NCBI GenBank assembly: GCA_963711495.1
Contig: CAVQEK010000004.1
Coordinates: forward strand, 682,001-746,000
DNA: 64,000 bases
Direction: 5' to 3'
Origin: CAVQEK01 sp963711495
GTDB taxonomy: Bacteria; Bacteroidota; Bacteroidia; Cytophagales; Cyclobacteriaceae
This document shows positions 9,278 through 19,164 of this stretch, in pieces. A program made the position numbers and the translations under genes. The notes beneath the pieces were generated by a model, which searched no databases, had not been told where the DNA came from, and was given only the letters and a program-made list of their open reading frames with translations. Numbering within the stretch: the first letter of the stretch is position 1; each line of letters opens with the position of its first letter.

Positions 9278-10297
9278 ATGGCGCCAGACTTTTTTGGTTT
9301 AATACTTGCTGTATTTTTATTTACCCACGAAGGATTTACTTTGAATGGGCCACAGGAAAATGTGCCAAAAAAAAATGTCAGCATTCAAACAAACACACTA
9401 TCAAGTCTGGATGTTCAATGGTATTCTGATTCGACAAAGCTTTGTGACATTTACAAAGATAAGATCGATTTTCTAGAAACGCTTCTTGATAATAACCTCG
9501 AGAAGGGAAAAACCAGCTTAAAAAATAAAGCTGATTACGGGGATTCCCTGATGCTTTATTATGACTTGGCCTTGGAACAATGTAACGACTCTATTCAGTG
9601 GCTCAATCGCAAATTATTTGATGCTTTCAAATACCTTCATGATGACAGGTCAAAATTGCCGTGGCTTTACAAACTGTCGAAGCAGACTATGAATGCTTTA
9701 GCGACGCAACTCGCTCCACGCAATTTCTTGGTTGTGTTCGATCTCGCCCGGCGGTACCAAATGGAATATGATCGCATTTTGGACGACGATGTTTTAGATC
9801 TATATCAATCATTGAATAATTTACTTGATCAAAAAGAGCAAATAGAAGATGACCATGACCAACTTGACGATATCCGAAATAAACTTGATACTAGGTTTCC
9901 TCCTGGAGACCCGGTGAGTTGTGAATTTATCCGGGATGTTTTATATCCTAAATTACAGAAAAACCCCAAGGATACAGTTCTGGCGCTCAATGTGCTTCGA
10001 CTTGGTTTTCTGATCAATGATGCGGACTGCTTGCAGGATCTGAAGGAGCGACTATCGCAATATCTTCCAGTCGAATCCGATATTCCGGTAATCCTTAATC
10101 TTGCCAATACATTAAAAAAGAGTGGAAGAGTAGATGCTGCAGCAGCATTATATAAAAGGATCATTAGGGATGAAGCGCTTAAGGAATACCGATTTCAAAG
10201 CCTCAATGCACTGATCGACATCTATGAGCGATCAGGTGATGAAGAAGAGGCAGATTATTTTCGTGGTGTGAAGGAGAAATTATCTGGAAGTGATTGA
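9278..10297 (+). CDS. Unknown exported or membrane-anchored protein with a TPR-like C-terminus
   Basis: I do not recognise this 339-residue protein. The first 15 residues (MAPDFFGLILAVFLF) are hydrophobic and could be a signal sequence, though there is no positive charge in front. The rest is hydrophilic and helical. The last 70 residues (NLANTLKKSGRVDAAAALY, then ALIDIYERSGDEEEADYF) look like two tetratricopeptide repeats. It lies 32 bp after polA on the same strand and may be co-transcribed. No catalytic motif is visible. Confidence 0.65.
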   Translation: MAPDFFGLILAVFLFTHEGFTLNGPQENVPKKNVSIQTNTLSSLDVQWYSDSTKLCDIYKDKIDFLETLLDNNLEKGKTSLKNKADYGDSLMLYYDLALEQCNDSIQWLNRKLFDAFKYLHDDRSKLPWLYKLSKQTMNALATQLAPRNFLVVFDLARRYQMEYDRILDDDVLDLYQSLNNLLDQKEQIEDDHDQLDDIRNKLDTRFPPGDPVSCEFIRDVLYPKLQKNPKDTVLALNVLRLGFLINDADCLQDLKERLSQYLPVESDIPVILNLANTLKKSGRVDAAAALYKRIIRDEALKEYRFQSLNALIDIYERSGDEEEADYFRGVKEKLSGSD

Positions 10298-10449
10298 GGT
10301 GTTGATTAGTCTTTCTTAAATGTTTGTTTTTGATTTTGTCACAATTTTGCAAGAAGAAAACGTCTCGTCAGCGCCAGAAGATAACGGGAAAAGGTCGACA
10401 TGTGCCTTACTGTAACAGTTTTAGTAAAGAATAAAAGTGGTAGTTCAGA

Positions 10450-10773
10450 TTATTTTCTCAGCTTCTCCACAAGCCATAGCACAATTCCGAATAACAGAAA
10501 TATCGGGCCGCAAATATGAAAGAAGATGTGCGCCGGCTTTTCCAGATCAGGAGGCCAATGGATCAAATTAGCATTGCTCAGATGTGCCAGTACAAAGCCG
10601 ACCAGAATTAACACAATACCAAGGATGATCCAGAACTTTGCTTTGTAGATTAATTTCAATCTTTTATCGCCAGAATTTGATGTTGCCATACTTTTTTTAG
10701 AAAGACCTGATGTTTTATTCTTCAATGATTTCATTTGATATGGAGGAGACTTCGCAGTCGTAGAATCATCCAA
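10450..10773 (-). CDS. Small membrane protein, unknown
   Basis: It has up to 107 residues. There are two predicted membrane helices, AKFWIILGIVLILVGFVLA and IFFHICGPIFLLFGIVLWLV, joined by a short loop. It ends with basic VEKLRK. The hydrophilic N-terminus has several possible start Met (residues 1, 14 and 29), and the shortest form from MATSNSGDKR is plausible. It stands alone between two plus-strand genes. I recognise no family. Confidence 0.55.
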   Translation of the reverse strand: MDDSTTAKSPPYQMKSLKNKTSGLSKKSMATSNSGDKRLKLIYKAKFWIILGIVLILVGFVLAHLSNANLIHWPPDLEKPAHIFFHICGPIFLLFGIVLWLVEKLRK

Positions 10774-10861
10774 TAAACCATAACAAATTCAGGATAATTT
10801 AAAACTTTTAGGCGAATCCATCAAAAACACTATTTTTATCAAAATAAACCTAATCACTCGA

Positions 10862-13111
10862 ATGAAGCGTTCCCGGATCTTTTTTAAATGGCTGTTTATT
10901 TTCAGTTCGACTTTCTATTCTTTGCAATGTGTAATTGCCCAGGACCAGCCAGCATCACTACCGGAAATCAAATATCACCTGACGGCATTGCCGTGGAGTC
11001 TGCTGAATATTCCGGCGGGATCTTATCTGGATGCGGTTGAAGGTATCGCCCGGGTGGCTCATCAGTTTCAGGATAAAACCGGCGCCATCATCGATCCTTA
11101 TTTAAAGCGGGAGCACCAGTATTCCACGCCGTATTATGCTTTTGCAGTCGGTGCATTGATTCACGCGCATCGTGCCAGTGACATGCTGCCATCGGGGATC
11201 CTGGCGATGAATAAAGCCTTGACGAACTTCTCTCAAGGCAGCACCCACATCCCGGAGCAGCACGGTGAGTTTTACATTGCTGCCTTGGCGGAAGCTATGG
11301 AGCTTTATAAAGGGCATGTTAATGCCGCAGAGTATGCCCAATGGGAAACCATGATCTCCACACCGTTGGATAAGATCTGGAGGGGGCCGGAAGGACGGCT
11401 GAACAACTGGCGTACCTATGCCATGAAAGGGGAGTGGGTCCGGGCAAAAAACGGATTTATCGATAAAGAGGAAACCATCCGGTTTATTGAGAACAACTGG
11501 AAAAATGCCACGCAATATGAACGCATTGCAACGGACAAATGGAATTTATACCAGGATTGGAGCAGTGATCCTCAGTCACTGGCCGTGGAAGCAGTAGGTC
11601 GCGGCAACCTCGCTGCGTTGTCGCTGGAGGGTTATGACGGTCCGTCGGCTAAAGAGATCTACGATATCATTTGCCGGGGAGGGCGCACTTCGATGTTGCT
11701 GCTCAGCCCGGATGGTCAATGTCCGCCAAATGGCCGCACGGACGACCATGTGTTCAATGATATCCTCTATCAACTGATCTTTGAGGCCCTGGCTGAGGAT
11801 GCTGCAAATAATCATGACTTATATCTCGCCGGACAATACCGGAGGTCCGCGGAGCTGGCATTTCGCAGCATTCAACGATGGAGAAGACAGGACGGCCAAT
11901 GGGCAGGTTCCTTTTACATCACCAAAAATCACTTTGATCCCAAAGAACGCGTGGGTTATCAGCCGGCCAGTCAGTGGGGAAACTACAGCGGCACCATGAT
12001 GTTTCACCTCGCCGAGGCATATCTGACACGGAAGTCTGACATAAAGGAAGTTCCGGCGCCAACAGAAATTGGTGGATACGCCATACAGACCGATGACAGA
12101 TTTTCCACCTACACCGCCAATGCCGGAGGCATGCAGGTTTTTATTAATCTTCGGGGAGCTTCGGTACCAAAATATGACAAGTACTGGACCCCGCTGGGCA
12201 CGGTGCGATTTTCGAAAGTAAACTGGGATGGTCGCCTGGGTCCGTCGGACGGTGAGCGGTATAACCGGACAGACAACCCTTCGTCTTTTTCCGGAGGCTC
12301 CGACGAAACAGCCGATCTGGTCTACCCCCAATCGGGATTAACATTTGGCCCTACCTGGATTGAAAATGGTCAATGGACCAGAATTGCTGATGTGGCCACC
12401 AATTACCGTGGCTCTGTCGTGACGGAATTTGTGCATCCGCTGCTCGTGAAATTCCGGGTCACTTATTCTTATGTCACCGGCCGCGGCGGGCCTTATTTTC
12501 AGCAGGAATTTATTGTCACGCCCGATGGTGTCATGACCTATTTGTCTTGCCTGCAGAACATCCCAATTGGCTTGACGGCACCTTTGTTGGAGAATGACGG
12601 TAATGCCCTGGAAACCAGTATTGCGAATGGTATCGCCAGCACCAAATATCCCGATGGACCAGATACGCAAAATTTCATTGGATTGAACAACAATGGTACT
12701 GTTGCAGTAGATGGCGCAGCGATCAGAAGCACTTACGGTGATCTCCTTCCCGTAAAATTTCAGTCCAATGATGAACGCCAGATCGTGTTTATCTATCCCC
12801 AGTCAACTAATGATCCGGACGCTTTAGAGGTTAAAAGAAGTTTGTCTTTATCTGACGATGGATTTTCTTCGATATTAGGGACGGTGAAAGGAGAGGTATA
12901 TATCGGAAGACACAGCGCCGGCGGGTATGGCAACGCGCTGGATCTCGACGGTGATGGTCATCCGGAATTATCATTTAACAAACCATGCGGGTTTATTGTT
13001 CAATTGAAAAACGGCGTAATTTCGGCCGTGGAAACGGATAGTGAAGTAGAAATGCAATTGAATGGAAAAACGATGAATTTAACACCTTATCAGCCAGTAT
13101 CGGTGGAATGA
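10862..13111 (+). CDS. Large secreted enzyme, probable polysaccharide lyase/hydrolase of (alpha/alpha)-barrel type
   Basis: It has 749 residues. A signal peptide is visible (basic MKRSR, then FKWLFIFSSTFYS, cut near VIAQ). The first half is helical with hairpin-like repeats. It contains aromatic and charged clusters (SPDGQCPPNGRTDDH, NRTDNPSSFSGG, QWGNYSG) that recall the toroid-plus-beta-sandwich architecture of heparinase/alginate-lyase-like or GH154-like enzymes. The second half is beta-rich. Near the C-terminus DLDGDGHPE is a calcium-loop-like DxDxDG motif. By eye the gene is more GC-rich than its neighbours. I cannot name family or substrate; carbohydrate activity is inferred from fold appearance and the nearby GH92 and CE7 genes. 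Confidence 0.6.
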   Translation: MKRSRIFFKWLFIFSSTFYSLQCVIAQDQPASLPEIKYHLTALPWSLLNIPAGSYLDAVEGIARVAHQFQDKTGAIIDPYLKREHQYSTPYYAFAVGALIHAHRASDMLPSGILAMNKALTNFSQGSTHIPEQHGEFYIAALAEAMELYKGHVNAAEYAQWETMISTPLDKIWRGPEGRLNNWRTYAMKGEWVRAKNGFIDKEETIRFIENNWKNATQYERIATDKWNLYQDWSSDPQSLAVEAVGRGNLAALSLEGYDGPSAKEIYDIICRGGRTSMLLLSPDGQCPPNGRTDDHVFNDILYQLIFEALAEDAANNHDLYLAGQYRRSAELAFRSIQRWRRQDGQWAGSFYITKNHFDPKERVGYQPASQWGNYSGTMMFHLAEAYLTRKSDIKEVPAPTEIGGYAIQTDDRFSTYTANAGGMQVFINLRGASVPKYDKYWTPLGTVRFSKVNWDGRLGPSDGERYNRTDNPSSFSGGSDETADLVYPQSGLTFGPTWIENGQWTRIADVATNYRGSVVTEFVHPLLVKFRVTYSYVTGRGGPYFQQEFIVTPDGVMTYLSCLQNIPIGLTAPLLENDGNALETSIANGIASTKYPDGPDTQNFIGLNNNGTVAVDGAAIRSTYGDLLPVKFQSNDERQIVFIYPQSTNDPDALEVKRSLSLSDDGFSSILGTVKGEVYIGRHSAGGYGNALDLDGDGHPELSFNKPCGFIVQLKNGVISAVETDSEVEMQLNGKTMNLTPYQPVSVE

Positions 13112-13143
13112 AAAAGATTTGTCATATAGTGAAAAAATGGCTT

Positions 13144-14043
13144 TTATTCAATAGTAATCTCTTTCTTTACGTCTAATTTCCCTAACCATATCCTGCCATC
13201 TCGCCGGGCAATATCTTCTTTGTCGATCTGATAACTCAGTCCCGGAAATTCAAAAAAGGCCTCGTATTGTCCAGATGGGATATCATCAAAGCTGTCATAA
13301 GTAATGGTAATTATTTTGGACTCATTACTTTTTATCAACGATAGCCAGTCAGAATCCCAACTGTTCCAGGGTTCAGGCTTGGCGTGGACAATATGGTTGG
13401 TAAATGATTTTTTATTCTTAAAATTCCAGATGATCAGCCCATTGGTAAAATAGTGAAACAAATTGGAGCCCATTTTATCAGGATCCAGATAATAATAATT
13501 AAAGGTATCATTATTGCTCAATTGCAGTGCTATAGTAAGCTTATCTGGCGAAGTGTATTGAACGGAAACCATGTCACAATCCAATCCTGAGTGATACTGA
13601 TTGTATTTTTTTAATGCTTCAATTATTCTCGGATCTTTCCGGAGATCAGGGTCTACATTTCCCAGTGAGTCCCTAAATTGAATGAAATCAATTGAAATGA
13701 TATAATCTTTATAAAAAGAAGGTTGCGATCGAATTACAGCTCCGAAGGGTAAAAAAGAGGAATAGCCAGGCAATGTCTGCCCGGAATATATTTCAACTCC
13801 ATCGGCATAAACACTAAAATCGGCTGTCTCGTTTAGGCTTTGAAGAAATGAATTGTTCTTTTTCAGATAAATCAAATGGGTGGAATAATCATAATAGTGG
13901 ATATCATTGTGATGAAGGACGACTTTGTCATTTGAGATTATCGAAAATCCATCCAACGATCCTGCAATTTGGTCAGTCTCATTTTCCTCACAACTGATAA
14001 TAAAAAAGCTTACCATCAACAGTAAAAAATTGATTGTTTTCAT
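13144..14043 (-). CDS. Unknown lipoprotein
   Basis: It has 299 residues. The signal peptide MKTINFLLLMVSFFIISC ends in a lipobox Cys followed by EEN, so it is probably lipid-anchored in an outer or inner membrane. The mature part is rich in Asn, Tyr, Asp and Phe with alternating hydrophobic residues, suggesting a beta-rich fold. It is convergent with the secreted enzyme gene (32 bp between stops). By eye it is AT-rich relative to that neighbour. No family recognised. Confidence 0.65.
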   Translation of the reverse strand: MKTINFLLLMVSFFIISCEENETDQIAGSLDGFSIISNDKVVLHHNDIHYYDYSTHLIYLKKNNSFLQSLNETADFSVYADGVEIYSGQTLPGYSSFLPFGAVIRSQPSFYKDYIISIDFIQFRDSLGNVDPDLRKDPRIIEALKKYNQYHSGLDCDMVSVQYTSPDKLTIALQLSNNDTFNYYYLDPDKMGSNLFHYFTNGLIIWNFKNKKSFTNHIVHAKPEPWNSWDSDWLSLIKSNESKIITITYDSFDDIPSGQYEAFFEFPGLSYQIDKEDIARRDGRIWLGKLDVKKEITIE

Positions 14044-14513
14044 GATTCGGTTTTCATACAGTGATCTGAAAAATACGACTCTTTTTAATCCAATTCATTC
14101 CACCTATTCAACTATATATTAAGACACTATAACTTCAATTCTGGTTCGAAATCGATCTACATTTTTAAAATATTTAATCTTCTGTAGATTCACGATTTTC
14201 AGGAAACTCCCAGCCCATTACAAATTGATGCGTTTTTCAAATTGACAACTGGGCTTGCTATAACACAAGGGAGCGTTTGATGCACCAGATAAACATTTTA
14301 TTCATAACATACCAGGTCAAAACATCAAATACTTCTCGAATTTTGACTTATATTAAATATATAATTGGATTAATAGTATAATTTTGATACATAGTAAATA
14401 TTTATAAATAATCAGGAGCTGTTTAAAAATTTGAATAAAAAGTGTTGAAGATGGAAAATCGTTCTTGTGTGGTTGGAGACAAGGGCTGCCCGTTTTATGG
14501 TATTCGATTATCC
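14044..14513. other. AT-rich intergenic region upstream of the GH92 gene
   Basis: About 470 bp separate the lipoprotein start and the preferred GH92 start. It is strongly AT-rich. TAATTTTG at 14379-14386 (plus) matches the Bacteroidota -7 box and is the best promoter candidate for GH92; no TTTG lies at the proper -33 distance. The repeat AGCCCA/TGGGCT around 14212-14258 is short and encloses two copies of CAAATTGA. I see no open frame or RNA gene here. Confidence 0.5.
14379..14386 (+). promoter_or_regulatory. Candidate -7 box for the GH92 gene
   Basis: TAATTTTG fits TAnnTTTG. It lies 128 nt before the preferred start at 14514 and 56 nt before the alternative GTG at 14442. It has no matching -33 element, so it is a weak call. 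Confidence 0.35.
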
Positions 14514-17500
14514 ATGGTCATACGTTTGATCAGTTTTGCACTGCTATTGCCGGCAATTATTTCATGTTCTACCAAAGAAGTCGTTGAATATGTTAATCCC
14601 TTTATCGGTACGGCAAATTCATTGGTCCCTTCCAAATGGGAAGCTAATGGCGGCACCTATCCCGGCGCGGCCTGGCCTTTTGGTATGGTCCAGGCTACTC
14701 CTGAAAATTATCACTACCACCAGTTGTCAATCAATGCTTTCAGTCTCATCAATCATACCAGTGGCTATCCGAATGGGTCTTCCGGTAATTTTTGGATTAT
14801 GCCTTTTGAGTCAGATGATTCCTCTGGTTCGGTCAATCCACATTCCAAATTTTCTCATGAACACGAGACGGCTTCCTCCGGATTTTATAGCGTGCTTTTA
14901 CAGGATTATGGCATCTTGGCAGAAATGACGGTGAGTGAGCGTACGGCATTTTTCAGGTTTCATTTTATTCGCGGGTCCAGTCACAATGTGCTGATTCGGG
15001 ACATTCTTGATCCGGAAAAAAGTGGAGATGGCCAACTGACAGGAAAAAGTGGGGGATACTTTTTTGTTTTGAGCGTTCAGCCGAATCCTTCCGCATTGAA
15101 ACTGGATAATGATAAAGCGTTGTTGCGGTGGGATGACCAGGCGAGTGATGAATTGCTGATAAAAATAAGTTTTTCCAAAAACAATGTGTCTGCTGCCATT
15201 CAGAATCAAAAAGACGAAATCGCGCATTGGAATTTTGATAGAGCTAAAAGGGCGGCACAAAAGAAATGGCGGGACCAACTCAGCCAGGTAGAAATAGAAG
15301 GAGGCACCAAAGACCAGAAAACCATCTTTTATACTGCGCTTTATCATACTTTGTTGGATCCGCACCTGATCTCCGATAGCCATGGACCCGACCGCTATTC
15401 AGGATTATCTCCCTGGGACACTTATCGGTGCAAGCAACCACTCATTGCCTTGCTGCATCCTGCGAAGCAAAGTGAGATGATCGAGTCTGTGCTCGATGTG
15501 TATGATAAAAATGGAATGATGGACCCGGGCCCGATGACCGGGATGCACAATATCCCCATCATTGCCGACAGTTATTTTAAGGGTATCGATATTGGCGACC
15601 CCGAACTAGCTTACGCGGCTATGCGACGAAGTTTGCTTCAAAAGCCGTATGCAAGACCAGATATTGCCAGTTATTGGAAATATGGATATGTGCCAGCCGA
15701 TATCAGTTATTCCGTGACCAAAACGGTGGAATATTCGTATGACTGCTGGGCAATGGCCGAGTTTGCCAAGGCATTGCAAAAATCGGATGATTATCAATTC
15801 CTAATTGACAAAAGTCACGCTTACCGGCATCTTTTTAATGTCAATACCAAATTCCTGGCTGCAAGGAGCATTTCTGGTGATTGGGAAAAAGGGGGATTTC
15901 GGGAGGGAGACCAGTGGACTTATTTGTGGTCGGCTCAACAGGATATTCAGGATATGATCAATTTGGCTGGAGGCAAAGAGGAATTCACCCGGCAACTGGA
16001 TCAATGTTTTGATGAAGGGCATTATTTTCATGACAACGAACCACCCTTGCATCAAGCCTATCTTTATTGTTATGCAGCAAAACCCTGGAAAACCCAGCAG
16101 CGGGTCAATAAGATCATGGTCAAAAATTACTCAAATAATCCAGGGGGATTGTCCGGAAATGATGATCTGGGCGCGTTATCGGCCTGGTATGTATTTACTG
16201 CCATGGGTATTTATCCGGTTACACCAGGCATTCCCGAATATGTTCTGGGTGCTCCGATATTCGACAAAGTCACGATCCATCTTCAAAATGGGAATATGTT
16301 TATAATCGATGCAACCAACAATTCCGCAAAGAATATATATGTAAATTCCATAGCACTTAATGGTGTTCCCTACAATAATTTATTTCTGAAACACCGGGAT
16401 ATCCTCCGTGGAGGAAGGCTTACTTTCTCCAAAACTCCAGTACCTGATACTGCTCAGCAATACAATCGTCAGCATCTACCATATTCGCTGACCAAAGCGG
16501 AACCTGATCTGGAATTAGCAAGCTGGGAAGTGGAACCGAAAAAGGTTGAGGGTGGGCAACCAATACATTTGACCCTGACCATTAAGAATGCAAAACAACT
16601 GGCGGGATCCATGCTTTTCACCGTTCAAGACAATGATTCAACGATCCATACGCAATGGCTTTTGGCCAAACCGGAAACAATCACCAAAAAACAGATAGAT
16701 GTTCAAATATACCGTTCGGGAATACATAAAATAAGTCTCAATCATCAAAAGCCAATCCGGGTGGAAGTTACGCCCAACCCGAAACCCAATTACGTATTTG
16801 GCAATATTTCTTTCCCGTCACCACCCATTTGCTCCGTAGGATCTGCGGTAAATTTCAGCGTGGAAATTCAATATTCCGGAAGCAATAACCAGCAGAAAAC
16901 AGTGGATCTTTTTGAAAATGGTATCGTTGCAGATCGTCAAAAGTTAACTTTTTCCCCAGGCGCCCGGTTGGATATTACTTTTACACACACTTTCTCCAAA
17001 GAGGGAATTTACCAAATCGCCATTGACGATCAAACTTCTCAGCCACTTCTCGTTTACGGACCAAATTACCATTCTGATGAATCGACGGCCACGTTAAAGC
17101 CATTGATCTATTATAATTTTAATGAAGGTAAGGGCAGGGAAGTTATAGACCATTCGGGCCATGGAAATAATGCTGAAGTAATAAATAATGTAGAATGGGT
17201 TGACGGTATTTTCGGCAAAGCCATAAAAACCGATGCCGGGCAAAATGCCTATGTTCAAATCCTGGCCCAACACAATCCCGACAAGATTGGAAACGGGCAT
17301 ATCCTGAGCATCTTGTTTTGGGTATATCCTATGGATGAAGAAAATTTTGCGGATATCATTAGCAAAGGAGATCTCAATGTAATCCAGGTGCGGGCCAGCA
17401 ACCATGAGGTCAATTTTTATTCCGGCGGATGGCAACGCGGAGAAGCTTATGCGGAAGTTCCGGAAAACTGGAATCGGCACTGGCATCATATAGCGGGGGT

Positions 17501-17732
17501 GAGCAATGAAGACACTTTAAAACTCTATATCGACGGTCGTCTTGCCGTTACCAAAGTTATTGAAAAAGACAAAAATTATAATTTGAACACGGCGATGCCC
17601 TGGAATATCGGAAGAAACGCCCAAAATCCAGGCAGGCTATTTCACGGTTATATCGATGAAGTGAAGATTTTTGATCAAAGCCTGACCGCCGATGAGATTG
17701 TTCGGCAAATGATGGATGTGCAGATGCAATAA
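14514..17732 (+). CDS. GH92 alpha-mannosidase lipoprotein with C-terminal LamG domain
   Basis: This predicted exo-acting, calcium-dependent alpha-mannosidase would trim mannose from glycans or mannan. I prefer the ATG at 14514 because it starts a clean lipoprotein signal (MVIRLISFALLLPAIISC); the frame is open back to a GTG at 14442 and an ATG at 14451. The GH92 signature appears as YVNPFIGTA, GGTYPGAAWPFGMVQATP, KFSHEHETASSGFYSV, SPWDTYRC, MTGMHNIPIIADSYFKG and GNDDLGALSAWYVFTAMG. The usual SHTHLSG box is replaced by NHTSGYPNGSSGN. After the catalytic part (about 1-660) come Ig-like beta segments and a LamG/concanavalin-type domain (about 860-1072), which probably binds glycan. It is convergent with the CE7 esterase gene. 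Confidence 0.88.
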   Translation: MVIRLISFALLLPAIISCSTKEVVEYVNPFIGTANSLVPSKWEANGGTYPGAAWPFGMVQATPENYHYHQLSINAFSLINHTSGYPNGSSGNFWIMPFESDDSSGSVNPHSKFSHEHETASSGFYSVLLQDYGILAEMTVSERTAFFRFHFIRGSSHNVLIRDILDPEKSGDGQLTGKSGGYFFVLSVQPNPSALKLDNDKALLRWDDQASDELLIKISFSKNNVSAAIQNQKDEIAHWNFDRAKRAAQKKWRDQLSQVEIEGGTKDQKTIFYTALYHTLLDPHLISDSHGPDRYSGLSPWDTYRCKQPLIALLHPAKQSEMIESVLDVYDKNGMMDPGPMTGMHNIPIIADSYFKGIDIGDPELAYAAMRRSLLQKPYARPDIASYWKYGYVPADISYSVTKTVEYSYDCWAMAEFAKALQKSDDYQFLIDKSHAYRHLFNVNTKFLAARSISGDWEKGGFREGDQWTYLWSAQQDIQDMINLAGGKEEFTRQLDQCFDEGHYFHDNEPPLHQAYLYCYAAKPWKTQQRVNKIMVKNYSNNPGGLSGNDDLGALSAWYVFTAMGIYPVTPGIPEYVLGAPIFDKVTIHLQNGNMFIIDATNNSAKNIYVNSIALNGVPYNNLFLKHRDILRGGRLTFSKTPVPDTAQQYNRQHLPYSLTKAEPDLELASWEVEPKKVEGGQPIHLTLTIKNAKQLAGSMLFTVQDNDSTIHTQWLLAKPETITKKQIDVQIYRSGIHKISLNHQKPIRVEVTPNPKPNYVFGNISFPSPPICSVGSAVNFSVEIQYSGSNNQQKTVDLFENGIVADRQKLTFSPGARLDITFTHTFSKEGIYQIAIDDQTSQPLLVYGPNYHSDESTATLKPLIYYNFNEGKGREVIDHSGHGNNAEVINNVEWVDGIFGKAIKTDAGQNAYVQILAQHNPDKIGNGHILSILFWVYPMDEENFADIISKGDLNVIQVRASNHEVNFYSGGWQRGEAYAEVPENWNRHWHHIAGVSNEDTLKLYIDGRLAVTKVIEKDKNYNLNTAMPWNIGRNAQNPGRLFHGYIDEVKIFDQSLTADEIVRQMMDVQMQ

Positions 17733-17839
17733 CTCAGTCATTCCGTAAATCGACCAATGTGTGAATTAAATTCTCCCAGCAGTTTTTCATCTTCCGTCAA
17801 TTGTTCGCAATATTTGTCAGGCACTTCAAATTCTATGCA

Positions 17840-19141
17840 TTACTTCAATTTCCCAATCACCCAGTTTTTCTTCATTTCCCATTCTTCAGGGTATGTCCAG
17901 TGGCCGGTGTCCTGGAAAATGTGCAATTCTTTGGGCGCATTGATGACATTATAAGCCGAATAAGTGGAAGTTGGCGGGCAGGTGGTGTCGTTAAAACCCC
18001 AGGCATAAAAACCAGGCTGTGTAACTTGTCGAGCAAAATTGACAACATCATAATAAGCCAGTGTTTTGATGTTGGCATCGGTTCTGTTTTCCGGATGGTT
18101 GGCATTGAGCATGTGGGGCCAGCCTCCCGCCCGATCGTGTAAATATCCGGTGAGATCGCTGAGTGCAGGATACAGTGCAGCCAGGTATTTTACCCTTTTA
18201 TCCAGTCCGGCAGTGACAATGGTCAGTGCGCCACCCTGGCTGCCACCGGTCACAATGAGATTGGAACCATCAAACTCAGGCAGACTGAAAATGTAATCTA
18301 CCGCGCGCACGCAACCCAGATAAACCCGCTTGTAATAATATTCGTCGCGGTTGTCCATGTTGATATTCCAATAGTTGTATAGGGCCCCATTTCTGAGATT
18401 ATCATATACTGAAGGGTCCATAGTCACCGGAATGCCGTGTATCCCGATTTGCAATGAAATAATGCCTGCTTCTGCCAGATCAACTCTACCGTAATAAGGC
18501 CGGATGCCAGCCCCCGGAACCTCCAATACTGCAGGAAAAACGCCTTTTCCTTTGGGCAAACAAAGTATGCCGTATATATAGGAGCCCTGCCGATAATTCT
18601 GGATCTGCACCTGGTAGACATTCACTTTGTCAGTGCAACGATTGGTAAGCAAAGTGACCTTTGGTTCCATGGGAATTTTGTTATTTTCTTCAATGGCCTT
18701 TTGCCAGAATTCTTTGAAATCTTCAGGATATTCCACGGTGGGTTCAATTTTTTCCGGCTCGAAGGCTGCCGTGGCCATATTGGAATATTCCTTGCCATCG
18801 ATGGTGGCGTATACCCAGCACCGCAAAAACCCGGGTTGATCCAGCGTGCCTCCCTTGATCATGGTTTCGCTGTGTTTCAAAGTAAGGGTTTCAGATTTGG
18901 TCGGCTCCATTTTTTCAGGTTTTATCTCATACCGTATCTCGATGTCTTTTAAAGGATTGCCATACTTATAAATGCCAACATTGAAACGTACATTTTCGCC
19001 TACTTTGTAAGTCCAGCCGTCATGGTCTGGCGCGACGATGATTTTAACGATCTGTTCACGGGGTTGAGCATTAAGTGCATTGGAGATGCCCTGAACACCA
19101 ATTACTATCAGCAGACAAAAAGTTCGGTAAAAATGCTTCAT
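17840..19141 (-). CDS. Secreted CE7-family acetyl xylan esterase/cephalosporin-C deacetylase
   Basis: This alpha/beta hydrolase would remove acetyl groups from sugars or oligosaccharides. The 433 residues begin with a signal peptide cut near NALNAQ. An N-terminal beta-sandwich (about 30-130) precedes the AXE1 domain. The triad is visible: Ser301 in GGSQGG, Asp385 in GFNDTTCPP and His414 in DTGHW. CE7 enzymes are usually about 320 residues; the extra N-terminal domain is common in Bacteroidota homologues. It faces the GH92 gene tail to tail. An 8-bp inverted repeat lies just upstream of the start. Confidence 0.88.
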   Translation of the reverse strand: MKHFYRTFCLLIVIGVQGISNALNAQPREQIVKIIVAPDHDGWTYKVGENVRFNVGIYKYGNPLKDIEIRYEIKPEKMEPTKSETLTLKHSETMIKGGTLDQPGFLRCWVYATIDGKEYSNMATAAFEPEKIEPTVEYPEDFKEFWQKAIEENNKIPMEPKVTLLTNRCTDKVNVYQVQIQNYRQGSYIYGILCLPKGKGVFPAVLEVPGAGIRPYYGRVDLAEAGIISLQIGIHGIPVTMDPSVYDNLRNGALYNYWNINMDNRDEYYYKRVYLGCVRAVDYIFSLPEFDGSNLIVTGGSQGGALTIVTAGLDKRVKYLAALYPALSDLTGYLHDRAGGWPHMLNANHPENRTDANIKTLAYYDVVNFARQVTQPGFYAWGFNDTTCPPTSTYSAYNVINAPKELHIFQDTGHWTYPEEWEMKKNWVIGKLK

Positions 19142-19164
19142 GATTTCTTAAATAGATTAGTATT

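Noticed and set aside
11819..12331. 170-codon open frame on the minus strand inside the large secreted enzyme gene
   Set aside because: It is a shadow of the plus-strand gene: no signal, motif or promoter, and low-complexity-free basic composition typical of antisense frames.
14130..14160. GGTTCGAAATC resembling a tRNA T-loop
   Set aside because: No acceptor, D or anticodon stems can be formed around it.
14442..14513. Upstream GTG/ATG starts for the GH92 gene
   Set aside because: They would put about 24 polar residues ahead of a clean lipoprotein signal that starts at 14514; kept only as an alternative.
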